From the NCBI GenBank assembly GCA_037440765.1, contig JBBITL010000076.1, forward strand, positions 1 to 20,989: DNA of 20,989 nt. Direction: 5' to 3'. Source of the stretch: DTKY01 sp037440765. GTDB taxonomy: Bacteria; Acidobacteriota; Terriglobia; Bryobacterales; Bryobacteraceae. Shown in pieces: positions 10,197-17,913 of this stretch (positions within the stretch are counted from its first letter, which is position 1; each line of letters begins with the position of its first letter). Both the position numbers and the translations under genes were made by a program. The notes under the pieces are model-generated. The model was not told where the DNA came from and made no database searches. It saw only the letters and a program-made list of their open reading frames with translations.

Positions 10197-11849
10197 GTGA
10201 CCGCCAACCCGTTGCATGCCCGCATGGCCGAATTGCGCCGGCTGGCCGCCAGGTCAGATCCTGCTTCTTTGATCCGCCTGCACGAGGGGCTGCTCTTCCT
10301 GCGGGCGTTCCCGCCGGACGCAAGAACACTCCGCGAGGTCGAGCGGCTGCTCGCTTCAATCCCCGGACGCGTGGCGCGTCTGCGCGGCTCCGGCTCCGAC
10401 ATGACGCCGTTCGAGGCCCCGGAGGTTTCCGGCATCGCGGGCACGGGCTTCACCGCGATCCTCCACTACGGCGTGGTCCGGCGCCTGGCAGCGATCGAAC
10501 CCGGACGCCTGGCCATCGCCTGGGACCACTACGAGGTCACAGACCGGCTGGCCGGCCCGTGGCGCCGCCTGTTCCCCCTGGTGGAAGAAGACACCATGGT
10601 GGAGCCGCACATCTCCTACCTGGAGTGGCTCAGCCGGGCGGCAGGCGGCCTGGAGCGTTCGCTGGAGTGGCTCCTGGCGCGCATAGACTCGCTCTCCGCA
10701 TCAGAGAAGGAGAAGGCCGGCCTGTATGATTCGCTGGAGTTGCCCTTGCGCTGGGAGATAGGCGATTCACCGGCCTCCCGCACCACGATAGGGCGCCGCC
10801 CGCCGGCCGTCTTCTACCACAAAAAGCCCCTGATCCCCCGGCGCGACGTGGTGCTGGCCAGTGAGCTGCAGAGCCCGCCGCTGGAGGTTGAACCGCTGGA
10901 CCTTGAAGGTGGCCAGGCGTTCCTGAACATGGCGGTGGCCACCAGCGCCTCCCGCTACCGCGAGCTTCACGGTTTCACCCACGGCGATCCGCGTTCCGTC
11001 CTGCGGGCGGGCGCCGGGCGCGGCCTGGAGATCTACTGCTGCGGTGTGCCCGCCGCCTGGCGGCTGCCTCTGCGCGCCTACCACGCCGCCATGATGTTCA
11101 ACAACGGGGTCCCGGTCGGCTACTTCGAGGCGCTCTCGCTCGCCGACCGCATGGAGATCGGCTTCAACCTCTACTACACCTTCCGGGAGGGCGAGACCGC
11201 CTGGATCTTTGCGCGCGTGCTGCGCCTGTTCCACCAGTTGCTCGGCACGACGTCGTTCTGCATAGACCCCTACCAGATCGGCTTCCGGAACGAGGAGGCC
11301 ATAGCCTCGGGCGCGTTCTGGTTCTACCGCAAGCTCGGCTTCCGCCCGGTTCTCCCCGAGGTGGCGCGCGCGCTCGATCGGGAGGAGCGCCGCCTGCTGA
11401 AACAGCCCGGCTACAGGACGCCGGCCACGCGCCTGCGCAAGCTGGCGGCCGGCCCGCTGATCTTTGACATGCCCGGCGCGCCGCAAGGCGACTGGGACCG
11501 CTTCTCAGTGCGCAACGTGGCCCTGGCCGCGCAGCGCACGCGGCCGGAGGATGCGGCCGCCAGGGTCTCGCAAGCTCTGGGAGTCAGAATCGGGCCGCAC
11601 CCGGAGTTCCTGAACCTGGCCATGGTGCTTGACCAGGCGCCGGAGCTGGCGGATTGGCCGGAGGCGGACAAGAAGGTTGTCCTGGCGATCATCCGCGCCA
11701 AGATGGGCCCCGACGAGACGCTCTACCTGCGCCTGCTACAGAAGCACCCACGGCTGCGCGCGGAGTTGTTGCGGCTGGGGAGTCCCTGGGATCCTGCGGG
11801 CGCAGAGACTTCCCGGCTGCACAACCTCGGCAAATCGCCGATGAGCTGA
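10197..11849 (+). CDS. Uncharacterised 550-residue protein with a GNAT-like segment
   Basis: I do not recognise a named family. It has no signal peptide or membrane segment and is rich in Arg, Leu and Ala. The N-terminal 150 residues look helical. Residues about 293-390 recall an acetyltransferase: NNGVPVGYFEAL, an AWIFARVLRLFHQLLG helix, then RNEEAIASGAFWFYRKLGFR, which resembles the GNAT ending in which a helix leads to FYxKLGF. The acetyl-CoA loop RxxGxG/A is not clearly present, so catalysis is uncertain. Two consecutive cysteines sit at 281-282. The start is GTG with AAAGGAG 9 nt upstream. The hemerythrin gene starts 4 bp after the stop, so the two are probably co-transcribed. It diverges from the 921-residue protein across 99 bp, which suggests shared control. 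Confidence 0.85.
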   Translation: MTANPLHARMAELRRLAARSDPASLIRLHEGLLFLRAFPPDARTLREVERLLASIPGRVARLRGSGSDMTPFEAPEVSGIAGTGFTAILHYGVVRRLAAIEPGRLAIAWDHYEVTDRLAGPWRRLFPLVEEDTMVEPHISYLEWLSRAAGGLERSLEWLLARIDSLSASEKEKAGLYDSLELPLRWEIGDSPASRTTIGRRPPAVFYHKKPLIPRRDVVLASELQSPPLEVEPLDLEGGQAFLNMAVATSASRYRELHGFTHGDPRSVLRAGAGRGLEIYCCGVPAAWRLPLRAYHAAMMFNNGVPVGYFEALSLADRMEIGFNLYYTFREGETAWIFARVLRLFHQLLGTTSFCIDPYQIGFRNEEAIASGAFWFYRKLGFRPVLPEVARALDREERRLLKQPGYRTPATRLRKLAAGPLIFDMPGAPQGDWDRFSVRNVALAAQRTRPEDAAARVSQALGVRIGPHPEFLNLAMVLDQAPELADWPEADKKVVLAIIRAKMGPDETLYLRLLQKHPRLRAELLRLGSPWDPAGAETSRLHNLGKSPMS

Positions 11850-11853
11850 GCGT

Positions 11854-12252
11854 ATGGCTTTCGCTCGATGGGATGATTCACTCAGTGTAGGCGACCTCGT
11901 CCTGGACAACCAGCACAGGCAACTGTTTGATCTGGTGAACCAGCTTCATGATGCCATGTCCAGGGGGCAGGCGCGCCAGATACTGGACAAGATCCTGGAC
12001 CGGCTGGTCTGCTACACCGCCGACCACTTTCGGGACGAGGAACGCCGCATGCTGCAAGCCGGGTATCCCGGACTGGCTGCCCACAAGGCGGAGCACGACA
12101 GCCTTTCCCAGCAGGTGTCCGCCTTCCAGGCGAGCTTCCGTTCCGGGGCGGTCGCCCTCAGCGTGAACCTGATGATTTTCCTGAAGGACTGGCTCAACAG
12201 GCACATCCTGCAAGCCGACCTCAAGTACGCGGTCTTTCGGGCTTCGGCCTAG
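11854..12252 (+). CDS. Bacteriohemerythrin
   Basis: This is a 132-residue, single-domain four-helix-bundle protein that binds O2 at a non-heme di-iron centre, for storage, delivery or sensing. All seven canonical ligands can be placed: H21 (DNQHRQLF), H58 and E62 (DHFRDEE), H77 and H81 (HKAEH), H117 (RHI) and D122. The N-terminal Trp and the family's usual length (~130) also fit. It lies 4 bp downstream of the 550-residue gene with little Shine-Dalgarno signal, which suggests translational coupling. Its stop overlaps the hemD stop on the opposite strand within a CTAG. No fused signalling domain is present. Confidence 0.94.
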   Translation: MAFARWDDSLSVGDLVLDNQHRQLFDLVNQLHDAMSRGQARQILDKILDRLVCYTADHFRDEERRMLQAGYPGLAAHKAEHDSLSQQVSAFQASFRSGAVALSVNLMIFLKDWLNRHILQADLKYAVFRASA

Positions 12253-13025
12253 GCTGCCTCCGACTCCACGATCACCGCCACCAACCCCTCTATCGTGTAG
12301 GGCGACGCCTCCGCCGTCACCTCCAGCCCGTACCTGCGCAGGGTCGCGGATGTGACCGGTCCTATGGAGGCGATCTTCACACCCTCCAGCGCGTGGCTGC
12401 CCGCCGCTCCGGCGAAGTTCGCCACCGTCGAGGAACTGGTGAAGGTGATCCAGCCGGGCTTGCGTTCGCCGAAGAAGACCTCGCGGACGCGCTCCGGCGT
12501 GTTGCGCGGCACGGCGGTGCGATACGCCTCCACCACGTCCACCCGCGCGCCGCGCCTGATGAGCTCCGCCGGAGCGAGGTCCCGCGCCACCGCCGCGCGG
12601 GGCAGCAGGATGCGCTTGCCGGTGAGGTCGTGCCCGGAGAAGGCTGCCACGAGACTCTCAGCCACGTACTGCTCCGGCACCAGGTCCACTTTCAGCCCCA
12701 GTCCTTCGGCGGCCTTGCGGGTTGCGGGCCCGATGGCGCATACCTGGCCACCGAATGCGGCCAAGTCCCGGCCGCGCAGATCCAGACGCTCCTGGAAGAA
12801 CCTGACCCCGTTCACGCTCGTGAAGATCAGCCAGTCATACGCCTGAAGATTTGCCAGCGCGGCGTCCATGGCCCGGTAGTCGTCGGCGGGGCGTATTTCG
12901 ATGGTGGGGAACTCGATCACCGCCGCGCCCAGAGCTTCAAGTTTCGCCGCCAGCTCGCCCGCCTGCTCGCGGGCTCGCGTCACCACCACGCTCACTCCGG
13001 CCAGGGGCAGGTCACGAGCCTCCAT
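12249..13025 (-). CDS. hemD: Uroporphyrinogen-III synthase
   Basis: HemD closes and inverts ring D of hydroxymethylbilane to give uroporphyrinogen III, the branch point to heme, siroheme and cobalamin. The 258 residues are normal for this poorly conserved family. Recognisable parts are VVVTRAREQAGELAAKLEAL at the start, DWLIFTSVNGVRFF, VCAIGPATRKAAE, WITFTSSSTVANFA and IASIGPVTSATLRRYGLEV, spanning the two lobes. ATG 13025 is chosen because GGAGGAGG lies just upstream. A longer frame to 13082 lies entirely within hemC and has no such site. It overlaps the hemC 3' end by 14 nt, indicating translational coupling. Confidence 0.95.
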   Translation of the reverse strand: MEARDLPLAGVSVVVTRAREQAGELAAKLEALGAAVIEFPTIEIRPADDYRAMDAALANLQAYDWLIFTSVNGVRFFQERLDLRGRDLAAFGGQVCAIGPATRKAAEGLGLKVDLVPEQYVAESLVAAFSGHDLTGKRILLPRAAVARDLAPAELIRRGARVDVVEAYRTAVPRNTPERVREVFFGERKPGWITFTSSSTVANFAGAAGSHALEGVKIASIGPVTSATLRRYGLEVTAEASPYTIEGLVAVIVESEAA

Positions 13026-13917
13026 AGACCTCCTCCAGTATCCCGTCCGCTCCGGCGTCCAGAAGGATCTGACCGAGTTCACGGCCCAGCCGCCCGGCCG
13101 CGGCGGCGTCCCCCGACAGGTTCCGGCGGATCAGCCTGCCGCCGTCCGGCGTGCACACCACCGCCGTCATGTGCAGCTCGTCTCCCTCCACCGTGGCGTG
13201 GGCGCCGATGGGCACCTGACACCCGCCGCCGAGCGCCGCCAGCACCGCCCTCTCGGCCTCGACCGCGCAGCGGGTCAGGGGGTGGTCCAGCGTGCGGCAG
13301 AGCAACTCCACCGCGCCGCCGCCGGCCCGCGTCTCGACGGCCAGCGCCCCCTGCCCCGCGGCCGGGCACATGTAGTTGACGGAAAGGACCTCCGCTATGC
13401 GGCCGTCCCATCCCATGCGCTTCAGCCCCGCGGCTGCCAGCACGATGGCGGCGTAGCGGCCCTCCTCCAGCTTCCTGATGCGGGTGTCCAGGTTCCCGCG
13501 CAGCGGTTCGACCTCGAGATCGGGCCGCAGCGCCCGCAGTTGAGCCGCGCGCCTGAGCGAACTGGTTCCCACCTTGCAGCCGTGGGGAAGCTCGCGCAGC
13601 GCCGCCCCCAGCAGCGCGTCGCGGGGGTCCTGCCGCTCCGGGACCGCGGCGAGCGTGAGACCCTCTGGCAGCTCCGTGGGGAGATCCTTCATGCTGTGAA
13701 CGGCCAGATCAACGTCTCCGGCGATGAGCGCCTCCTCGATCTCCTTGGTGAAAAGCCCCTTGGAGCCCACCTTGGCGAGCGGCACGTCGATGATATTGTC
13801 GCCTGTGGTCCTGATGATCTCGACGCGGCAGCGCTCGCCAGCCTCCTCCAGACGGCCCTTGATCCACTCCGCCTGCCAGAGCGCCAGCTTGGAGCCCCGC
13901 GATCCGATGGTGATCAT
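13012..13917 (-). CDS. hemC: Hydroxymethylbilane synthase (porphobilinogen deaminase)
   Basis: HemC polymerises four porphobilinogen units into hydroxymethylbilane on a covalently bound dipyrromethane cofactor. Of 301 residues, the diagnostic ones are IGSRGSKLALWQAEW (substrate-binding Arg region), DLAVHSMKDLP with catalytic Asp78, GTSSLRRAAQL, and GGGCQVPIGA with the cofactor-anchoring Cys233. ATG 13917 is preferred over GTG 13920 because GGAGG at 13922-13926 is too close to the GTG. The ATG overlaps the hemA stop as TGATG. It is the third gene of hemX-hemA-hemC-hemD. Confidence 0.97.
   Translation of the reverse strand: MITIGSRGSKLALWQAEWIKGRLEEAGERCRVEIIRTTGDNIIDVPLAKVGSKGLFTKEIEEALIAGDVDLAVHSMKDLPTELPEGLTLAAVPERQDPRDALLGAALRELPHGCKVGTSSLRRAAQLRALRPDLEVEPLRGNLDTRIRKLEEGRYAAIVLAAAGLKRMGWDGRIAEVLSVNYMCPAAGQGALAVETRAGGGAVELLCRTLDHPLTRCAVEAERAVLAALGGGCQVPIGAHATVEGDELHMTAVVCTPDGGRLIRRNLSGDAAAAGRLGRELGQILLDAGADGILEEVYGGS
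13029..13036 (-). promoter_or_regulatory. Shine-Dalgarno site deciding the hemD start
   Basis: GGAGGAGG on the minus strand ends 3 nt before ATG 13025; its distal GGAGG is 6 nt away. It lies in the end of hemC and argues for this ATG over the upstream open frame. Confidence 0.65.
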
Positions 13918-15182
13918 CACTCCTCCAGCCGGAAAACGCGGCGGATCAGCTCCACCGCCTGCACTCCGTCCGGCTCGCTGGCCTGCCGGCGCAGTTCGGC
14001 GATAGGGGAGTGAGCGATCTTGGAGATGATCCCGCGCGTCAGCGCTTCCAGCGCCTCCTGCTGCTGGGGCGTCAGGTCGCCGAAACGGGCGCGCAGCCGC
14101 TCCATCTCGGCCTGCCGCACCTGCTCGAGCTGCTCTTGCAGGCGGACGATGGTGGGGGTTACCTCGCGCGCCTTGAGCCGCGCCAGCAGCCGCTCGACTT
14201 CGTCCGAAATGATCTGCTCGGCCTGCCCGGCTTGCTGGAGCCGCCCTTGCCGGTTCTCGTCCGCCACTCGCTGGAGGTCGTCGATGTCGTAAAGAAAAAC
14301 GTTGTCGAGTTCGTTGACCCTGGGATCGACGTTGCGCGGCACGGCGATGTCGATCAGGAACATGGGCCGGTTGCGCCGCGCGTCGATCACGTGCTTCATC
14401 TCCTCTTTCAGGAGAATGTAGTGCGGTGCGCCGCTGGAGGTGATGACAATGTCGATCTCAGGCAGCCTGGAAATGAACCGGTTGTACTCGACCACCGAGC
14501 CCTTGAACATCTCGGCCATCTCGACCGCCCGGTCATGCGTGCGGTTGGTGACGAATATCTGGCTGGCGCCGCTGCCGTGCAGGTAGCGGGCCGCCAGTTC
14601 CGACATCTTGCCCGCGCCGACGATCAGCACCTTCCTGCCGGCCAGCGAGCCGAAGATCTCCCGCGCCAGCTCCACCGCCACGAAACTGACCGAAACGGCG
14701 CTCTGCCCGATCTCGGTCTCGTTTCGCACGCGCTTGGCCACGCCGAAGGCGCGCGTGAGCACCATGTCGAGGTGTCCGCCCAACGAGCCGTGCGCCTTGG
14801 CCATCGCGTAGGCCGACTTCATCTGTCCCAGAATCTGGGGCTCGCCCACCACCATTGAGTCAAGGCTGGCCGCCACGCGGAACAGGTGCTGCACTGCGTC
14901 GCGATCCTGGTGATGATACAGATGCGGCGCCAGAGACCCAGGCTCCGTCTTGCCGGAATCGGCGAGGAAGCCGCTCGCCAGCGCGCGGGGGTCCGCCTCG
15001 TCGGCTGTGGCCAGCGCCACCTCGACGCGGTTGCAGGTCGACAGTATGAGAGCCTCGGAGACCTCCGGCGCTGACTTCAGGCAGCGCAGAGCCTCGGCGA
15101 GCGACCTGTCGTCGAAGGCCAGCTTCTCGCGCACCTCGACGGGAGCGGTCTTGTGGTTCAGCCCTGTGACCGAAAGCCTCAT
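13917..15182 (-). CDS. hemA: Glutamyl-tRNA reductase
   Basis: HemA reduces glutamyl-tRNA to glutamate-1-semialdehyde with NADPH, the first committed step of C5 tetrapyrrole synthesis. The 421 residues have the usual length. The catalytic domain holds GLNHKTAPVEVREKLAF and the nucleophile Cys50 in LSTCNRVE. SLDSMVVGEPQILGQMKSAY follows at about 115-135. The NADPH domain opens GRKVLIVGAGKMSELAARYL, and a helical dimerisation domain closes the protein. ATG 15182 overlaps the hemX stop in an ATGA, which is preferred over the open frame to 15392 that lies inside hemX. No Shine-Dalgarno is evident, so translation is probably coupled to hemX. Confidence 0.97.
   Translation of the reverse strand: MRLSVTGLNHKTAPVEVREKLAFDDRSLAEALRCLKSAPEVSEALILSTCNRVEVALATADEADPRALASGFLADSGKTEPGSLAPHLYHHQDRDAVQHLFRVAASLDSMVVGEPQILGQMKSAYAMAKAHGSLGGHLDMVLTRAFGVAKRVRNETEIGQSAVSVSFVAVELAREIFGSLAGRKVLIVGAGKMSELAARYLHGSGASQIFVTNRTHDRAVEMAEMFKGSVVEYNRFISRLPEIDIVITSSGAPHYILLKEEMKHVIDARRNRPMFLIDIAVPRNVDPRVNELDNVFLYDIDDLQRVADENRQGRLQQAGQAEQIISDEVERLLARLKAREVTPTIVRLQEQLEQVRQAEMERLRARFGDLTPQQQEALEALTRGIISKIAHSPIAELRRQASEPDGVQAVELIRRVFRLEE
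13922..13926 (-). promoter_or_regulatory. Shine-Dalgarno site deciding the hemC start
   Basis: GGAGG on the minus strand lies 4 nt before ATG 13917 but only 1 nt before GTG 13920. The ATG is therefore the likelier start. The site is inside the 3' end of hemA. Confidence 0.6.
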
Positions 15183-15988
15183 CTGACAAAAGTGCTGCGA
15201 AGGCCGACGTGCGCCGCCCAGGTGACAGCCGAACAACCCACCACCACGAGCGCCATGTAGGCCGCCTTGCGTCCCCTCCATCCGACCGTCACCCGCAGGT
15301 AGGCCAACAGCAGATACAGCGCCCAGGTGAACAGCGAGATCAGGATCTTCGGCTCGGCTATCCACCGCGCGCCCGACTCGATCGAGGCCCATATGGTCGC
15401 CGGGACCACCGCCAGCGTGATCAGCACGAAGGCGATCGCGGTCGAAGCCGTGATCAGTTCATCCAGCGTCCCAAGCGGAGGCAGTCTGTCGCCGAGGACG
15501 CCGGGGCCCTTGCTCTTAAGGTGCCTCTCCTGGATCAGGTAGATGACCGACGACGCCGCCATCACCAGCAGGGCCGCGTAACCGGTGAGCACCAGGCCCA
15601 CATGGACCATCAGCCACGCGTCGCGGAGCGCCGGATTGACCCAGTTCGCCACCGGAGTCCCCAGGCTGCCTGTCAGGCTCAGGATGAAGACCAGGGGGAA
15701 CAGAAACACTCCGTGCGTCCGGATGCGGTACCGCCAGTACACGAACAGGAACACCAGCGCGGTCAAAAAGGCGCAGGTGGAAGCCGTTTCAAAAGGGTTG
15801 TGAAGCGGGTAACTTCCGAGGAAGACCGTCTCTTCCACCAGCGCCACCAGGTGCAGTACCACGCCCGCCGAAAACGCCCACAGCGCCGGCTGGAACAACT
15901 GCGGCCGGCGCCGCAGCACGGTCAGGATGGCGTGCACCAGACCCAGTGAGTACAGCGCCACCGCCGCCCGCAACCAGACGGCGCTCAT
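15179..15988 (-). CDS. hemX: HemX/CcsA-family membrane protein
   Basis: This is a multi-spanning membrane protein of 269 residues with about eight hydrophobic helices, in the cytochrome c assembly (CcsA/HemX) superfamily. Histidines sit in VVLHLVAL, YPLHNPFET and WLMVHVGL, as in that family. The CcsA tryptophan-rich heme-handling loop (WGxYWxWDPKE) is degenerate here (GARWIAEPKILISL), and the histidine usual before GWRG is arginine (YLRVTVGWRG). With hemA directly after, this points to HemX, known to modulate HemA level in Bacillus, rather than a cytochrome c synthetase. I prefer ATG 15988; an alternative TTG at 16018 would sit only about 8 nt after the proposed transcription start. Confidence 0.87.
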   Translation of the reverse strand: MSAVWLRAAVALYSLGLVHAILTVLRRRPQLFQPALWAFSAGVVLHLVALVEETVFLGSYPLHNPFETASTCAFLTALVFLFVYWRYRIRTHGVFLFPLVFILSLTGSLGTPVANWVNPALRDAWLMVHVGLVLTGYAALLVMAASSVIYLIQERHLKSKGPGVLGDRLPPLGTLDELITASTAIAFVLITLAVVPATIWASIESGARWIAEPKILISLFTWALYLLLAYLRVTVGWRGRKAAYMALVVVGCSAVTWAAHVGLRSTFVR

Positions 15989-16032
15989 TTCATGCAGCGT
16001 TGGGAGTGAGCTCTCCAAAAGGGGACACTACA

Positions 16033-16062
16033 AGTATAAGAAAGGCAACAGGCAAAGGGCAA
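16033..16062 (-). promoter_or_regulatory. Candidate hem operon promoter
   Basis: On the minus strand TTGCCC (16057-16062) and TATACT (16033-16038) are 18 nt apart. Transcription would start near 16026, giving a leader of about 38 nt to hemX ATG 15988. The rest of the 16019-16123 gap is a purine-rich (plus strand) tract with iterated GGCAA units. Confidence 0.4.
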
Positions 16063-16123
16063 AAGGGATAGTGGAAAGGGTGGAAAAATGGACCGCTTGG
16101 TTCGCTGGCCGGCGCCCTGCCGG

Positions 16124-16828
16124 TCACTCCGCCGGGCGGATTATCCGGCTCACCGTCTCGAAACGGAAGCCCCTCGCCCTCAGCGCGGGCGCCAGAAGGC
16201 GTACCGCCTCAATCGTGCTGCAAATGTCCGGATCGGGCCGGCCCTCTCTTCCATCGTGCAGGCAGAAGATCGCGCCGTTGCGGGCCGCGCGCAACAGCCG
16301 CCGGTAAACGCCCTCGGCGGGCAGCGTCCAGTCGCGGCCCAAAGCGGTCCACATGACCCCGGTCAGGCCGAGCTGCCGCTGAATCTCCCTCAGCCCGAAC
16401 CAGCGCACACCATAGGGGGAGCGCAGCAAGACCGGGGCTGCCCCGGTCGTTTCAGTGATGACTTGCTGCGCCCTGACGATCTGGTTACGGATGAAGCCGG
16501 TCGAACGCAGGTAGAACCGGTCGTGCGTGTGGGAGTGGTTGCCCAGTTCGTGACCGCGGCGGACAATCTCGCGCGCCACCTCGGGCAGCCGGCGAACACT
16601 GGCTCCGCAGACGAAGAAGGTCGCCGGAGCCTGGAATTGATCCAGGATTTCCAGAAGCTCGGGGGTGGACTCGCTAGGCCCGTCGTCGAACGTCAGAGCG
16701 ATGGAGGGGCGGTCCCTGGCGCCTTGCCAGACCGACGGGCCGAATACGTTGGAGGAGCGGCCTCGCACGGCCCACGCCATCCACCCCGCCGCGGCGGCAG
16801 CCGTGGCGCCCGCCGCCTCCCACAGCAT
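16124..16828 (-). CDS. Membrane-anchored NodB-type polysaccharide deacetylase
   Basis: This carbohydrate-esterase family 4 protein (234 residues) would remove acetyl groups from a polysaccharide such as peptidoglycan or an exopolysaccharide. A hydrophobic N-terminal segment (about 1-21) suggests export or anchoring. The NodB motifs are complete: TFDDGP with D48/D49, the HSHTH zinc motif with H98 and H102, RSPYG at 136-140, and LHDG with H191. The DW pair appears in GRDWTLP. It follows the molybdopterin-binding gene by 45 bp, with no terminator in between, so it may be the last gene of that transcript. Substrate cannot be told from sequence. Confidence 0.92.
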   Translation of the reverse strand: MLWEAAGATAAAAAGWMAWAVRGRSSNVFGPSVWQGARDRPSIALTFDDGPSESTPELLEILDQFQAPATFFVCGASVRRLPEVAREIVRRGHELGNHSHTHDRFYLRSTGFIRNQIVRAQQVITETTGAAPVLLRSPYGVRWFGLREIQRQLGLTGVMWTALGRDWTLPAEGVYRRLLRAARNGAIFCLHDGREGRPDPDICSTIEAVRLLAPALRARGFRFETVSRIIRPAE

Positions 16829-16873
16829 GCCGGGGATTGTAGCACACAGCGGCCAGCGGCCAGCTCCCGGCCG

Positions 16874-17845
16874 TCAGCCGAGCAGACCGCCGTGGCCCAG
16901 GCACGCCACCTCCCAGCCGGAGACCCTGTAGCGCGCCAGCAACGGCGGCAGCATCATGTCCACCACGTTCGGCTTGGCCGACCGGTAGCATCCAGGGGCG
17001 CACACGACGGGCAGATCGTCCTTGTATGCCAGCATCAGCAGGTTGCCCGGCTCCACCGGCGCCATGAACCGCTCTATGTGGCAGCCGATATGCCGCAGGG
17101 CGTGCCCCACGGTGTCCTCCGGGCAGGCCGGGGCCGTGGTGGATGCCACCAGCATGACGCAGGGTTTGCACCGCGCCAGTTGCTGAAGGGCGCGCGCCAC
17201 AGCGCCGGATTCCTCAACCACCGCCAGCGAGTAGTCGACCGTCACGCCGAGCCGCTCCATTCGCTGGCGCATGATGCTGTCGAATAGCGTCCGCGCGCGT
17301 TCGCCGTTGGCCGGGTCCGAGTACAGAACGGCGACAGGCGCCCGGCGGATGGGGCGGGCCTGGAGGACCGGGCCGCGCTCCTTCAGGATGCCCACCACGG
17401 CCTCCAGTTCGGCGCGCGCCACGGCGAATGGGGCGCTCTTCACCGTCGCCACCCGCTGCTCGGCTGCGGCGTAGCTGAAGTTCGGAAGGGTGGCTATCAC
17501 CGTGCTCCCGGTGCAGTTGATCTGCCGCAGCAACTCATCGTCCACCAGCACGCAGCACGGTTCGGTGGCCACCAGGTTGGACCGCCCCCCCGCCACCGGC
17601 CGGATCTCCAGGGAACCGCACCCCAGTTCCTGCGCCACCTGCATGGCGGCGTCGTCCTCGCCGACTTCACCCTCCTCCAACTCCGTCACCCAGACGTGCT
17701 CCATGCCTTCGGTCTCCAGAAGGCGCACGTCTTCGTCGCTCAACATATGCCCCTTGGCCAGCAGCTTCTTGCCGCCGGGGCGGAAGACGGTGTTGCAGAG
17801 GATGCGGCCGAAGGACTCTCTTATCGGGACGGGCTGGGCTCTCAT
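16874..17845 (-). CDS. Molybdopterin-binding (MoeA/MoaB-like) domain protein
   Basis: This 323-residue cytoplasmic protein has an N-terminal segment with KGHMLSDEDVRLLETEGMEH, as in proteins that precede a MoCF_biosynth-like domain. Its C-terminal domain (about 175-320) contains an ATP/molybdopterin-type fold with MLVASTTAPACPEDTVGHAL, PVEPGNLLMLAY and CAPGCYRSAKPNVVDMMLPP. The last matches the PGC-RSPKLN-D pattern of molybdopterin-binding domains in molybdenum hydroxylase accessory proteins. The exact reaction is unknown, and no molybdoenzyme or other moa/moe gene lies in the window. ATG 17845 lacks a clear Shine-Dalgarno. It lies 68 bp after the argA-like gene and may be read from the arg operon. 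Confidence 0.82.
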   Translation of the reverse strand: MRAQPVPIRESFGRILCNTVFRPGGKKLLAKGHMLSDEDVRLLETEGMEHVWVTELEEGEVGEDDAAMQVAQELGCGSLEIRPVAGGRSNLVATEPCCVLVDDELLRQINCTGSTVIATLPNFSYAAAEQRVATVKSAPFAVARAELEAVVGILKERGPVLQARPIRRAPVAVLYSDPANGERARTLFDSIMRQRMERLGVTVDYSLAVVEESGAVARALQQLARCKPCVMLVASTTAPACPEDTVGHALRHIGCHIERFMAPVEPGNLLMLAYKDDLPVVCAPGCYRSAKPNVVDMMLPPLLARYRVSGWEVACLGHGGLLG

Positions 17846-17852
17846 GGCAGTA

Positions 17853-17889
17853 CTGAGAGCTAGTGCCCATGTTGCCGAAAACCTCTCAG
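17853..17889. repeat. Inverted repeat between the argA-like gene and the molybdopterin-binding gene
   Basis: CTGAGAG (17853-17859) and CTCTCAG (17883-17889) form a 7-bp perfect stem with a 23-nt loop. There is no T-run after it on either strand, so it is at best a weak attenuator or processing site. Confidence 0.25.
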
Positions 17890-17913
17890 CAAATTCCTTA
17901 TGGGCTCCGGCGG

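Noticed and set aside
10098..10217. Extended N-terminus of the 921-residue protein
   Set aside because: The extra 40 residues look noncoding, overlap the divergent gene and lie upstream of the candidate promoter.
16104..16142. GC-rich hairpins at the end of the deacetylase gene as a terminator
   Set aside because: Stems are short and imperfect, partly inside the coding region, and no T-run follows.
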